Counted from the first letter of the stretch, positions 35,698 to 44,501 are shown. The stretch is DNA of 64,000 nt from Phaeocystidibacter marisrubri (GCF_008933165.1 NZ_WBVQ01000002.1:1015569-1079568); one strand, 5' to 3'. Notes: a model not told the origin generated them from the letters alone. A program made the numbers and translations.

Positions 35698-37350
35698 CTA
35701 ATCAATTTGTGGAATAGAATCAATCAGCTTTCGCGTGTATGCCGAAGAAGGATTCGAATACACATCATCTGCATGACCGTATTCTTCCAGTACGCCACGC
35801 CGCATTACCATAAGGTGATCACTCATGTATTTCACAACGCTCAAATCGTGCGATATGAAGAGATACGTAAATCCAAATTCTTCCTTCAGTTCATTCAACA
35901 AATTGAGCACTTGAGCTTGAACACTTACGTCGAGAGCTGAAACAGACTCATCGCAGATCACCAATTCTGGCTCTACTGATAAGGCGCGAGCAATTCCAAT
36001 ACGCTGACGTTGTCCTCCTGAAAATTCGTGGGGATATTTATTCAAGGCTTCTTCACCAAGTCCCACTCTTTTCAACAGTGCTATAGCCTTTGCCTTTCGC
36101 CCATTTGAATTGCCATTAAGTCCGTGAACTTCCATGGGCTCCGTGAGTATTTGAAGAACTTTAGCTCTGGGATTGAGCGATGCAAACGGATCTTGGAAAA
36201 TCATTTGAATTTCCTTTCTCAAGGATCTTAGAGCGCTGCCCTTCAACTTCGTGATATCTCTTCCTTTCCAAAAGATTTGTCCAGCGTCGGCTTCATGAAG
36301 GTGTACCAGGCATCTGCTTAAGGTAGACTTCCCACAACCCGACTCACCGACCAAACCAAGGGTTTCTCCCGGATAGAGGACGACGTTCACATCATTAACG
36401 GCCTTGTAGACCTCTGACGTTCCAAAAAGCGTTGTCTTTCCAAGCGGAAACCACTTCTCGAGATGTTGAATTTCCAGTAGTGGACTTCGGCTTTCTATTT
36501 CTTCAAAGTTGGATTTCACTTCGTGTTTATCCACTTCTGCGTTCGTAAGGACGTCCTCAACTGTAGTGAGACGAAATGGTCGGGTGTGAAGTGGTGGTCT
36601 GCATTCTAGCAATCCTTTGGTGTATTCGTCTTTCGGAGATTTCAACACCCGTTGAACCGGCCCAAACTCGCGAACCACGCCGCGAAAGAGCACCAAGACC
36701 TCATCAGCCACTTGCGCTACCACACCTAAATCGTGCGTAATAAAGAGCACGGCCATATTGCGGTTTACTTGTAACTCCTTGATAAGTCGGAGGATTTCTC
36801 CCTGCACCGTTACGTCCAGTGCGGTAGTGGGTTCATCCGCAATGAGTAGCTCAGGAGAGCACGAAAGCGCCATGGCAATCATCACACGTTGCCGCTGACC
36901 TCCACTCATTTCATGGGGCCATGCATTGTACTTTGCTTCTGGCTCTGGAATACGCACTTCGGTAAAGAGATCAATAACGCGTTGCTTTGCTTCCTCTTTT
37001 GAGATCGACTCGTGCTGTAAAATCATTTCACAAACCTGCTCTCCACAGCGCATAGAGGGGTTAAGGGCGGTCATGGGCTCTTGAAAAATCATCGCCATGC
37101 GCTTTCCTCTAATCAATCGATGTTCTTCAGGGGATAGATGAAGTAAGTCGAGGTCGTCCAACTTCATCTCGTCAGCATCAATAATAGCCTTAGGCCCCAA
37201 CAATCCCATCACAGCCAAACTCGTAACGGACTTACCACTGCCTGATTCACCAACTAGAGCCATCGTAGTGCCTCGTTTCAGCTCAAAACTCAAGTTGTGG
37301 ATCACACGGGTTTCTCCGAATGAGATATTCAAATTGCGGATGGAAAGCAT
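35698..37350 (-). CDS. Double-ATPase peptide ABC transporter protein (YejF/DppDF-like)
   Basis: This 550-residue cytoplasmic protein fuses two nucleotide-binding domains of the oligopeptide/dipeptide type. Domain 1 (about 1-260) has Walker A GESGSGKS (34-41), signature MSGGQRQRVMIA and Walker B LLIADEPTTALD. Domain 2 (about 290-550) has GESGCGKST, FSGGQRQRIGIARAL and LVICDESVSALD. Both domains carry all motifs and should hydrolyse ATP. No permease or binding protein is in the window. The start is supported by a promoter-like TATCTTTC ending four bases before the ATG. Confidence 0.92.
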   Translation of the reverse strand: MLSIRNLNISFGETRVIHNLSFELKRGTTMALVGESGSGKSVTSLAVMGLLGPKAIIDADEMKLDDLDLLHLSPEEHRLIRGKRMAMIFQEPMTALNPSMRCGEQVCEMILQHESISKEEAKQRVIDLFTEVRIPEPEAKYNAWPHEMSGGQRQRVMIAMALSCSPELLIADEPTTALDVTVQGEILRLIKELQVNRNMAVLFITHDLGVVAQVADEVLVLFRGVVREFGPVQRVLKSPKDEYTKGLLECRPPLHTRPFRLTTVEDVLTNAEVDKHEVKSNFEEIESRSPLLEIQHLEKWFPLGKTTLFGTSEVYKAVNDVNVVLYPGETLGLVGESGCGKSTLSRCLVHLHEADAGQIFWKGRDITKLKGSALRSLRKEIQMIFQDPFASLNPRAKVLQILTEPMEVHGLNGNSNGRKAKAIALLKRVGLGEEALNKYPHEFSGGQRQRIGIARALSVEPELVICDESVSALDVSVQAQVLNLLNELKEEFGFTYLFISHDLSVVKYMSDHLMVMRRGVLEEYGHADDVYSNPSSAYTRKLIDSIPQID

Positions 37351-37354
37351 GGCG

Positions 37355-37362
37355 GAAAGATA
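37355..37362 (-). promoter_or_regulatory. Putative -7 box abutting the ABC-gene start
   Basis: On the minus strand TATCTTTC (one change from TANNTTTG) is separated from the ATG by four bases, which would give an almost leaderless mRNA. Confidence 0.35.
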
Positions 37363-37449
37363 GGGAAAGTTGAGGGTTGGAAGGTTGTGAATTCGGGGGT
37401 TAGAGTTCGGAGTGGAATGATAGGCATTGTCTCAGCATCCGTTTAGAAA

Positions 37450-38151
37450 TTAGAGTAGTGAGTTTTGGAAAATGCTTTCATCCGCTGGTTTTTCTCCAAC
37501 CAAGAATTGATAGACACGGGCAAGCGTGATTACATCCTTTTCACAATAGCGGGCAATTCGATCCAAGTCGTTCTCCAACCAATAGGTAGGCCCTACCATA
37601 CTGCCATCGATGTCGTCTTTGGGTGTAGGTATTCCGAAAAGTGCGGCTAGAAGTTTCAGGGAGGTAAAGTTCTTCCTATCCCCAAACTTCCACATTTCCA
37701 TCGTATCTAGGTGGGGAATTTCCCAAGGCTTTTTACCGGCCAACTGCAAATGACGAGGCAATGAAATGCGGTTTATCACCATGCGCCGAGCCAAATAAGG
37801 AAAGTCAAACTCTTTCCCATTATGAGCACAGAGGTAAAAGTTGGAAAAGTGTTGATCGAGCAACTCTGACAATTCCCCTAAAATCAATTTCTCATCGTGG
37901 TTGAAGAGACTTTTGACTCTAAACTCTAAATCAGCACCATGGCCTTTGAAGTAACCCAGCGATACACAAACCACCTTTCCAAATTCAGCTAAAATCCCCG
38001 CTCGATCTTTGTAATACTCCGCCGGAGTGATTTCCTCTCCGCGCTGCCACCTCGTTTTCTCCTCCCACAAGTGTTGCCACTCCGGTGTGAGTTCTGAAAA
38101 ATCTGGCTGATTGGAAACGGTTTCGATATCGAGGAAGAGAATGGGATTCAT
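37450..38151 (-). CDS. Predicted 3'-5' exonuclease (PolB-like, RNase H fold)
   Basis: This 233-residue protein is of the predicted PolB-like 3'-5' exonuclease family found in Bacteroidota. The DEDD-type residues are visible: FLDIETV (Asp8, Glu10), CAHNGKEFDFPYLARRM (about 109-125) and YCEKDVITLARVYQFL (about 202-217). These bind two metal ions that cut DNA or RNA ends. There is no polymerase domain. The natural substrate is unknown. The gene stands alone, between the ABC gene downstream and the G-rich patch and 21-bp array upstream. Confidence 0.82.
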   Translation of the reverse strand: MNPILFLDIETVSNQPDFSELTPEWQHLWEEKTRWQRGEEITPAEYYKDRAGILAEFGKVVCVSLGYFKGHGADLEFRVKSLFNHDEKLILGELSELLDQHFSNFYLCAHNGKEFDFPYLARRMVINRISLPRHLQLAGKKPWEIPHLDTMEMWKFGDRKNFTSLKLLAALFGIPTPKDDIDGSMVGPTYWLENDLDRIARYCEKDVITLARVYQFLVGEKPADESIFQNSLL

Positions 38152-38188
38152 GGGGTTGTGTTTAAAGTTGACAGTATTGGTGGTTATT

Positions 38189-38252
38189 TGTTTTAGGGGT
38201 TTAATGGGTTTTAGGGGTTTTAGGCGTTAGGCGTGTTGGGCGTTAGGGGTTG
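38189..38252. repeat. G-rich patch left of the 21-bp array
   Basis: TTTTAGGGG units recur (TTTTAGGGGTTTAATGGG, TTTTAGGGGTTTTAGGCG), followed by GGCGTTAGGCG words. It is the approximate inverted complement of 38707-38752 on the other side of the array. Confidence 0.6.
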
Positions 38253-38358
38253 GTCGTATTGGAGGTTGACCGTTACAAGCGTTCTCCATGTTCAATACCC
38301 CCAATCTATAAAAGCTTAAGATTACATACCCGAATCTCAGTTGTTTTTTGAACAACAG

Positions 38359-38694
38359 AAATCAGTCTCCCATCATCAAACATCCGTCACCCGTCACCAG
38401 ACATCCGTCACCCAACATCAAACACCCATCACCCGTCACCAGATATCCATCACCCATCATCATACATCCGTCACCCATCACCAGACATCCGTCACCCAAC
38501 ATCAAACACCCATCACCCATCACCAGACACCCATCACCCATCATCATACATCCGTCACCCATCACCAGACATCCGTCACCCAACATCAAACACCCATCAC
38601 CCAACATCAAACACCCATCACCCATCACCAGACATCCATCACCCGTCACCAGACATCCATCACCCATCATCAAACATCCGTCACCCGACATCCA
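38359..38694. repeat. 21-bp tandem array, 16 units
   Basis: Fifteen units of exactly 21 bp start at 38380 (core ACATCCGTCACCC then RTCACCAG, AACATCAA or ATCATCAT), preceded by one degenerate unit at 38359. Units differ at a few fixed positions, and unit types alternate (for example ...CACCAG, then ...AACATCAA, then ...CACCAG, then ...ATCATCAT). Because 21 is a multiple of three and the words lack stops, three frames stay open through the array. There are no unique spacers, so it is not a CRISPR. The flanks are G-rich on the left and C-rich on the right. Confidence 0.9.
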
Positions 38695-38706
38695 ACACCG
38701 TAAACA

Positions 38707-38752
38707 CATTAAACCCCCAAACCCCCTAAAACCCCTAAAACTCATCAAACCC
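38707..38752. repeat. C-rich patch right of the 21-bp array
   Basis: ATTAAACCCCC, AAACCCCCTAAAACCCC and TAAAAC words, roughly the inverted complement of 38189-38252, and similar to 26166-26229. Confidence 0.6.
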
Positions 38753-38814
38753 TTCATTCCTCTTAACCTCCTCCCCCTATTTACCATTCCACAATAGTTG
38801 TCTACTTTTCCAAA

Positions 38815-40245
38815 ATGAATCTGCCTGCACATACATGGGGAATACTCCTCGCATCAGTAGTCGTGTTCGTGATGAGTTTCCGCATTAGAAACGTGAAACT
38901 GCAGTACGCACTCATCTTCCTAGCAGGTGCAGGGATTCGTTTGGCATTCGCCACCACCGTTGAACTCCTAAACACGTGGGATGAGCAGTATCACGCAGTG
39001 GTTGCTAAGCACATGTCAGAACATCCTTTTCACCCTACTCTGTACGATCAACATGTGCTTTCATACGATTATACGGATTGGAGTAGCAATGGAGTCTGGT
39101 TGCATAAACCTCCTTTCTTTCTATGGTTAATGGCTATCAGCATTAAGCTATTTGGAACCTCAGCATTAGCCGTCCGAATCCCATCCATCGTCATTTCGGG
39201 TATCATTCCAGTGGCTTTGCTTTCCATCTCAAGAAGGCTGGCTTCGCCTTCTGCCGGATGGTGGGCTGCTGCAATCTGGATATTTAATCCCATGTCTGTT
39301 TTACTAGCAACTGGCAGGTATCCTACAGATCACAACGATTTGATTTTTACCGGCTGCATTACTCTGTCGTTTTGGGCTTGGATGAAATACGAGGAGGTTC
39401 GAAATGTGAAATGGGCCGTTTTCATTGGGCTTCTCGTAAGTACAGCGGTTCTTACCAAATGGCTTACTGGACTTTGGGTTTTTCTTCCCTGGATACTGCG
39501 AATGGTGAGAACTAGAGATGTGGCAGATCTAAAACTTCTCGTGCTATCACTCACAATTGCTGCTCTGCCTGTGCTTGCATGGTACAGTTGGACCTTCTAC
39601 GCTTTCCCTCTTGAAGCAGCCTATGAGATGGCCTACAATTCTGAGCATTTTTGGGTTGCTGTAGAAGGTCACGAGGGACCATGGTGGTATCATTTCAATG
39701 AGATTTTCTGGCACTTTGGAGTGCTTACAGGTGGACTCTGTATCCTGGGACTATATCCACTCTATAGAAAGAGATGGGAACTCATCGTTAGCCTACTGTT
39801 TGTCTATGTCTTTTTCGCTTTCGCCGCAACAAAAATGTCGGGTTTTACCTTTATGATGGCGGCACCTATGGCGCTTTCAGGAGGTTATGTTATTGCGTGG
39901 TTACAAGGCAAATGGAAGAAGTGGGTTGTTTTCAGCGCGGCCCTTATCGCCTTACTCCTACAGTTGAACGCTCCACACCTATCATCGGTACTGAATGTGG
40001 ATGAAAACCCGTACCGAAAAGGTCGGCTAGAGATGACACAAACCCTCTTGAATTGGACCGAAACCGATCGTAGAGACGATTGGGTAATCTTCAATGTTCC
40101 CAATGACCAAAGAGCACTCTTTCTCTTCTATTCTGACGCCATTCCATATTCTGAACCCCTAACCGAATTCAAAGGGATGAAGAGATATAACATTGGTACT
40201 TGGAAAGACGGGAATATTGTTCCCTTACAATCCGCACAAGATTAG
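38815..40245 (+). CDS. GT39/ArnT-like membrane glycosyltransferase
   Basis: This 476-residue protein has about eleven membrane helices. The first loop carries NTWDEQYHAVVAKHM (Asp56, Glu57), the acidic pair used by GT39 (PMT/ArnT) enzymes, then WSSNGVWLHKPPFFLWLMA, the HKPP motif common to this family. ALAVRIPSIV follows, as in ArnT. It should take a sugar from a polyprenyl-phosphate donor and place it on a lipid or protein outside the inner membrane; the acceptor is unknown. The serine-hydrolase gene starts 23 bases after its stop, so they may be cotranscribed. Confidence 0.82.
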   Translation: MNLPAHTWGILLASVVVFVMSFRIRNVKLQYALIFLAGAGIRLAFATTVELLNTWDEQYHAVVAKHMSEHPFHPTLYDQHVLSYDYTDWSSNGVWLHKPPFFLWLMAISIKLFGTSALAVRIPSIVISGIIPVALLSISRRLASPSAGWWAAAIWIFNPMSVLLATGRYPTDHNDLIFTGCITLSFWAWMKYEEVRNVKWAVFIGLLVSTAVLTKWLTGLWVFLPWILRMVRTRDVADLKLLVLSLTIAALPVLAWYSWTFYAFPLEAAYEMAYNSEHFWVAVEGHEGPWWYHFNEIFWHFGVLTGGLCILGLYPLYRKRWELIVSLLFVYVFFAFAATKMSGFTFMMAAPMALSGGYVIAWLQGKWKKWVVFSAALIALLLQLNAPHLSSVLNVDENPYRKGRLEMTQTLLNWTETDRRDDWVIFNVPNDQRALFLFYSDAIPYSEPLTEFKGMKRYNIGTWKDGNIVPLQSAQD

Positions 40246-40268
40246 GGTTTTTTCACGAACTTGCTCTC

Positions 40269-41414
40269 ATGCGTAAGTTCTTCAAAGGCCTCATCTATAC
40301 CGTCATTGGATTGGCCGTTCTCGTTTTTATTGTTTCCCTCACTCCTTTAAATTATCTCATTAAGGGGGTGTATGCTACATACCTTCACGGTGAAAACTCT
40401 GCTACCATAAACGACAAGGAGTTCTTCGAAACGGAACTCGTTCGTTCCGATGCGCGTACAACACTGCCTTGGCCTGAAAATCTGCGAAGTGGCTTACAAC
40501 CCTCTCCATCGTTAGACACCCTTCTTCACGAAACACGAACCGTTGCCTTTGCCGTATTTCAGCATGACACCTTGGTGTATGAAGAATATGCTCAAGGGTA
40601 TTCCCGAACCTCTCGAACGAATTCGTTCTCCATGGCCAAAACGGTTACCGCTATGCTGGCGGAAATTGCCATAGAAAATGGAAGCTTGCACGGATGGGAC
40701 CAACGTGTAATTGAACTCTTACCCGATCTTCAAGGACCCTATGCCGAAGAACTCACATTAGACGATTTGTCGAAAATGCGAGCGGGATTGGATTGGAACG
40801 AACATTACACCAACGCCTTTGGCATTACGGCGAAAGCCTACTATGGTGAAAACGTCCATGAACTCCTCATGAACGAGGTTGCCGTGATTAATCCACCTGG
40901 AGAAGTATATGAATACCAAAGCGGTGCGACCCAACTCTTGGGAGAATGTGTAGAAGCCGCTACAGGTCGCTCTTTAGCTGAGCTCGCTTCAGATTGGCTG
41001 TGGACACCTGCTCGCGCTGAAGATGATGCCGAATGGAGCACCGACGATTCCCATCAAATTTTGTCTTATTGCTGTTTCCATTCTAACGCATTGGACTTTG
41101 CCCGATTGGGACACATCCTACTGCACAAAGGCTATTGGAAGAATCATCTTTACATGGATTCATCGGCTACCAAGGATTTCTTCAACCCTATTTCTACTGA
41201 CTTTTACGGAAGATCGATTTGGCTAGGAGAGGTAGACCACCATCCCTTCTCGTACTTCAGAGGAGTGAATGGACAATTTATCATAATGGTACCCGATATC
41301 GATGCCGTCATCGTTCGATTGGGACATGATAGAGGTCCGTTTGACGGAGAATCTACCGTTCCACTGATTGTGAGTCGAATGGTAAAAGAATATCTAGAAA
41401 AGCTTAAAGAGTAG
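40269..41414 (+). CDS. Beta-lactamase-family serine hydrolase
   Basis: This 381-residue protein has an N-terminal membrane anchor (about residues 7-25) and a class C beta-lactamase/D-alanyl-peptidase-like domain facing the periplasm. The SxxK motif is SMAK (Ser121, Lys124), and the Tyr motif is YEYQSGA (YQS in place of YxN). LDDLSKMRAGLDWNE and HSNALDFARLGHILL are family blocks. It may be an esterase or peptidase; true beta-lactamase activity is not implied. I chose the ATG at 40269 because the longer frame starts inside the preceding gene. It ends one base before the convergent lipB stop. Confidence 0.85.
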   Translation: MRKFFKGLIYTVIGLAVLVFIVSLTPLNYLIKGVYATYLHGENSATINDKEFFETELVRSDARTTLPWPENLRSGLQPSPSLDTLLHETRTVAFAVFQHDTLVYEEYAQGYSRTSRTNSFSMAKTVTAMLAEIAIENGSLHGWDQRVIELLPDLQGPYAEELTLDDLSKMRAGLDWNEHYTNAFGITAKAYYGENVHELLMNEVAVINPPGEVYEYQSGATQLLGECVEAATGRSLAELASDWLWTPARAEDDAEWSTDDSHQILSYCCFHSNALDFARLGHILLHKGYWKNHLYMDSSATKDFFNPISTDFYGRSIWLGEVDHHPFSYFRGVNGQFIIMVPDIDAVIVRLGHDRGPFDGESTVPLIVSRMVKEYLEKLKE

Positions 41415-41415
41415 G

Positions 41416-42120
41416 CTATTTCTCTACAAAAGTCACGTTGAAGAGATCTGCCAAATGGCCTTTAACGCGCGCTTTCACTTCATCCATGTCGGGAACATAG
41501 CCCAACTCAACATCAAGAGAAGCCACCGCTTTATCCGCAATTCCACAAGGAACGATATAATCGAAGTACTTGAGGTCAACATTGATATTAAAAGCAAAAC
41601 CGTGCATAGTTACCCACCTACTTGCGCGCACACCCATTGCACAGATTTTTCGAGCCATTGGCGTTCCTACATCTAACCAAACGCCCGTTTCACCCGGACT
41701 TCTTTCCCCCTTTAAGCCGTAATCAGCAAGGGTTAGAATGATCGCCTCTTCTAGGTATCTCAAGTACTTGTGAATATCGGTAAAATGCTCATCCAGGTCG
41801 AAAATGGGATAGCCCACCAATTGTCCAGGACCGTGGTAAGTTATATCTCCCCCTCGGTTGATTTTAAACCAGTCGATTCCCTCTTCGCGCATGCGCTCTT
41901 CACTGATCAGCAAGTGCTCTACCTTGCCGCTCTTTCCCAGCGTGTACACGTGAGGGTGGTGAACAAACAAGAGTTTATCTACCGTAGGAACACGTTCGGC
42001 TACTTCAACCTTTCTATTACTGGATTTGGTTTGAACAATCTCATCGAACAAAACTTCTTGGTAATCCCAAGCTTCCTTGTAGCGCATGATTCCCAAATCC
42101 TCAAATCGAACTTCTCTCAT
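41416..42120 (-). CDS. lipB: Octanoyltransferase LipB
   Basis: LipB moves octanoate from acyl-carrier protein to lipoyl domains in the first step of endogenous lipoate synthesis. The 234-residue protein has FVHHPHVYTLGKSG (about 52-65), INRGGDITYHGPGQLVGYPI (about 87-106), then Lys158 in ARKICAMGVR and catalytic Cys192 in VPCGIADKAV. All key residues are present, and the length is normal. Its ATG overlaps the stop of the beta-barrel gene upstream (shared base 42120), so it is probably translated from the same message. Confidence 0.93.
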   Translation of the reverse strand: MREVRFEDLGIMRYKEAWDYQEVLFDEIVQTKSSNRKVEVAERVPTVDKLLFVHHPHVYTLGKSGKVEHLLISEERMREEGIDWFKINRGGDITYHGPGQLVGYPIFDLDEHFTDIHKYLRYLEEAIILTLADYGLKGERSPGETGVWLDVGTPMARKICAMGVRASRWVTMHGFAFNINVDLKYFDYIVPCGIADKAVASLDVELGYVPDMDEVKARVKGHLADLFNVTFVEK

Positions 42121-42659
42121 TACAAAAAGACTTGTAGTCCTAGTCCTAAACCGAATTGCGTTGTATTTGTTCCAGCAGAAAAAGCGCCGTCTCCTCGCTG
42201 AACTTTGCTGAGTCGAGAATTGTGGAAAAGAAACAAATCCAAACTCACATTCTCAGTGAGCCGGTTGAGATAACCTCCTCGAAAACCCCAAACCCATGCG
42301 AATCGATGAAACGGTAACGAATTGAATACATCCGTGTCCCATCCCCAGCCATAGCCTGCTCTTCCGCCTACATAAGCCGCATGCCTATCATTAAAGAAAA
42401 CGTAGTAACGAAGAACAGGGACAGTTTCATAATACTGAGAACCCACTGTAAACTGCATTCTCAATTCACCACCAAGAAGTAACCCTTTGTAGAGGAATAC
42501 CCCAGACGTAGTGCCCACTTCAAAATTATAGAGGGTTTGATCGTAAGCCGTTTCCGCCATAAAAGTGCCATCAAGAGAAATCAACCAACTCGGACGCTCT
42601 TCTTGAGCAGAGAGAGAGGTTACAAGAAATAGGCAAATGACGGTGAGGCTATGCTTCAT
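42120..42659 (-). CDS. Small outer-membrane beta-barrel-like protein
   Basis: This 179-residue protein has a signal peptide (MKHSLTVICLFLVTSLSAQ). The rest alternates hydrophobic and polar residues with many aromatic and Gly residues (SGVFLYKGLLLGGELRMQF, AAYVGGRAGYGWGWD, FAWVWGFRGGYLNRL) and ends in FGLGLGLQVFL, like an outer-membrane barrel with a terminal aromatic-strand signature. No family is recognised. It lies between the isomerase and lipB in an overlapping three-gene run (each stop overlaps or abuts the next start). Confidence 0.6.
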   Translation of the reverse strand: MKHSLTVICLFLVTSLSAQEERPSWLISLDGTFMAETAYDQTLYNFEVGTTSGVFLYKGLLLGGELRMQFTVGSQYYETVPVLRYYVFFNDRHAAYVGGRAGYGWGWDTDVFNSLPFHRFAWVWGFRGGYLNRLTENVSLDLFLFHNSRLSKVQRGDGAFSAGTNTTQFGLGLGLQVFL

Positions 42660-43645
42660 TAATGGGCCTCTTCTAATTTGGCTTTAAGTTCTTCAATGAC
42701 TCGAATGTCCATGATATCACATCCCTTCATTTCTGATAAATGTAGTGAAATGTAATCTCCCAAGTGAATCAAATACAACACTCTAGCAATTGGAGAATTT
42801 CCTTTCGCTCGAATTTCAATCACCGTTGATGTGTATTCCGCGATTAACTTGGCATTGAGATCCGCTCTCATGGCCACGCGTTCGTGCTCATCTTCACTTC
42901 TGAGAATGACGGCTGCAATTTCGTCGCTACCGCCAGCCCAGCCCACCAACTCGTTGTGGTTCATCTCTGGAATCACAGAGTCCCATCCGAGCATTTTTGC
43001 GTTCTCGTTAAACTGCTGACGCCAACGAGTAGCCACTCCGCCTAAGCCATTCACGGCATAGGTTGCAATCACTTTATTCTCCAAAGCTTCTGCGTACTGC
43101 TTAGCTTCAGCAATGATGTTTTCTTGTTCCGATTCTAGGAAGGCTGCAGCCTCCGCAATTTCGGTTTGATAGTCTGGAGTGTGAACACTGTAATCGCTGA
43201 GGATGCGGAACAACTGAACAAAAGAGTAAGCCAACATACTTCTAGGAGGATTTCCCCCTGGAATCAAGATGTGATTTAGTCCTCTTTCCTTGGCTAGTTC
43301 TTTGAGTTTACCGCCGCTAGTGACTGCGGCCAACATAGCACCATATTCCAGTGCCTGAGCACTAGCTTCTAACGTCTCTTCTGTATTACCTGAATAACTT
43401 GAAGCAACCACTAAGGTATCTGCTCCCACCCAATGAGGTACATTGTACCCCTTGTTAACCGCGATGGGAATACGCGCAGTTTGCGCACATAAATCCGCTA
43501 CAATGCTACCGCCAATTCCCGAACCACCAAGTCCTGTAATCAAGACATTGGCAGGGCGTTTTCCAACGTGGCGAAGCTTAGCTTCTTCAGCGATTTTAAG
43601 AGCGCTCTTTAATTGCTTAGGAAATTCCTTTATAAGGTCTTTCAT
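42659..43645 (-). CDS. Bifunctional phosphoglucose/phosphomannose isomerase
   Basis: This 328-residue cytoplasmic SIS-domain enzyme should interconvert glucose-6-P or mannose-6-P with fructose-6-P. The blocks are VLITGLGGSGIGGSIVADL (about 49-67), VVASSYSGNTEETLEA (about 98-113) and FNENAKMLGWDSVIPEMNHNELVGW (about 218-242), the last being the signature of the bifunctional PGI/PMI family rather than classic Pgi. The length fits. Mannose-6-P made here could feed surface-glycan synthesis. It starts 72 bases from the divergent elaA-like gene. Confidence 0.88.
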   Translation of the reverse strand: MKDLIKEFPKQLKSALKIAEEAKLRHVGKRPANVLITGLGGSGIGGSIVADLCAQTARIPIAVNKGYNVPHWVGADTLVVASSYSGNTEETLEASAQALEYGAMLAAVTSGGKLKELAKERGLNHILIPGGNPPRSMLAYSFVQLFRILSDYSVHTPDYQTEIAEAAAFLESEQENIIAEAKQYAEALENKVIATYAVNGLGGVATRWRQQFNENAKMLGWDSVIPEMNHNELVGWAGGSDEIAAVILRSEDEHERVAMRADLNAKLIAEYTSTVIEIRAKGNSPIARVLYLIHLGDYISLHLSEMKGCDIMDIRVIEELKAKLEEAH

Positions 43646-43717
43646 TTATGCTATTGTGGATTTGTGGCGAAAATACGACTTTGCGACGGTCTGATACACA
43701 GGATAAGCGAGGAATAC

Positions 43718-44158
43718 ATGAAATGGACAACCAAAAGCTGGTCGGAACTCACGAAAGATGAGCTGTATGACATCCTTCATCTGCGACAGGAAGTGTTCTG
43801 TGTGGAGCAAGATTGTCCGTACATCGACTGCGATTATCACGATCAAACCTCTACCCATATTTGGGCTACGGATGATGCCGGAATTATCGCATATACACGC
43901 ATCGCTCCTCCCGGAGAAATCTACAAAGAGGTCAGTATTGGTCGAGTGATTACCGCCATGCGAGCTAGGCGTATTGGACTTGGCAAAGAGGCCATGGAAT
44001 TTAGCATTGCATATTGTAGGGAGCATTACCCAGGTCCTATTCGAATTATGGCTCAGAGCTATCTCCTCGAATTTTATGAGTCCTATGGCTTTGAGCGAGA
44101 GGGTAAGGAGTTCTTGGAAGACGGACTACCACATTGGGAGATGGTGCTGGGGGTCTAG
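43718..44158 (+). CDS. elaA: ElaA-like GNAT N-acetyltransferase
   Basis: This 146-residue protein has the ElaA order: LYDILHLRQEVFCVEQDCPYID-like N-terminus (Leu-Arg-x-Glu-Val-Phe, Val-Glu-Gln), HDQTSTHIWA, then GNAT motif A VSIGRVITAMRARRIGLGKEA and a C-terminal AQSYLLEFYESYGF block. It should use acetyl-CoA to acetylate an unknown small molecule or protein. I chose the ATG at 43718; the longer frame upstream runs over the isomerase start and lacks the family sequence. A GTCACC-type repeat patch follows directly after its stop. Confidence 0.88.
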   Translation: MKWTTKSWSELTKDELYDILHLRQEVFCVEQDCPYIDCDYHDQTSTHIWATDDAGIIAYTRIAPPGEIYKEVSIGRVITAMRARRIGLGKEAMEFSIAYCREHYPGPIRIMAQSYLLEFYESYGFEREGKEFLEDGLPHWEMVLGV

Positions 44159-44190
44159 TGACGGGTGTCTGGTGTATGGTGACTGTAGAC
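44158..44190. repeat. Reverse-strand GTCACC-type repeat patch
   Basis: GTGACGGGTGTCTGGTGTAT and the following GGTGACTG read, on the minus strand, as the same CACCAGACACCCGTCAC words that form the 21-bp array at 38359-38694. Confidence 0.55.
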
Positions 44191-44193
44191 TAA

Positions 44194-44238
44194 ATAAAAA
44201 AAGGACAGGCAGCCGAGACCTGGTGGCTACCTATCCTT
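44194..44238 (-). terminator. Terminator of the PID-CTERM-like gene
   Basis: On the minus strand AAGGATAGGTAGCC pairs with GGCTGCCTGTCCTT (two G-T pairs) across a 10-base loop and is followed by seven T. It lies 64 bases beyond the stop of the small gene at 44302. Confidence 0.75.
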
Positions 44239-44301
44239 AAAAACATCCTGAGCGGATGCTTCGTAAAACCACCGCCTATTGGGAGGTGGTCAAATATGTC
44301 T

Positions 44302-44475
44302 TTACGCTTGTTGCTTGCGTTTGTCGTAGAACTTCTTTCCACCTAGTGCAGCACCCGCAGCAATAAGCAAGCTCACGCCTCCATCAATGGGAGCTGGAGC
44401 ACTAGGGTTACCCGGTTGAGCAGAAACTGAAATTGCCGCTAGGAAAAACGCGAAAATCAATATTCTCTTAGTCAT
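44302..44475 (-). CDS. Small PID-CTERM-like protein
   Basis: This 57-residue protein was found by translating the gap. It has a signal peptide (MTKRILIFAFFLAAISVSAQ), a short Pro/Ala-rich stretch (PGNPSAPAP), then IDGGVSLLIAAGAALGGKKFYDKRK: a Pro-Ile-Asp motif, a short membrane helix and a basic tail. This matches the PID-CTERM tripartite sorting-signal design known in Bacteroidota. Almost the whole mature protein is the sorting signal. It lies 26 bases after the large T9SS cargo gene on the same strand and has its own terminator, so the two form an operon. Function unknown. Confidence 0.8.
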   Translation of the reverse strand: MTKRILIFAFFLAAISVSAQPGNPSAPAPIDGGVSLLIAAGAALGGKKFYDKRKQQA

Positions 44476-44501
44476 GTCTTTTGTCTTTTGAGGTCTCTAT
44501 C

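Noticed and set aside
38189-38252. Telomere-like or G-quadruplex element
   Set aside because: The TTTTAGGGG words are suggestive, but the spacing of G-runs is irregular and nothing indicates a linear replicon; kept only as a repeat patch.
38359-38694. Possible CRISPR array
   Set aside because: Units are 21 bp head to tail with no unique spacers, and no cas genes are present.
38341-38832. Overlapping open frames of 120-156 codons through the array
   Set aside because: They exist on both strands only because the unit length is a multiple of three; no signals, no domains.
40269-41414. Antibiotic-resistance beta-lactamase
   Set aside because: The SxxK and Tyr motifs fit the broad serine-hydrolase family; membrane anchor and context give no support for resistance.
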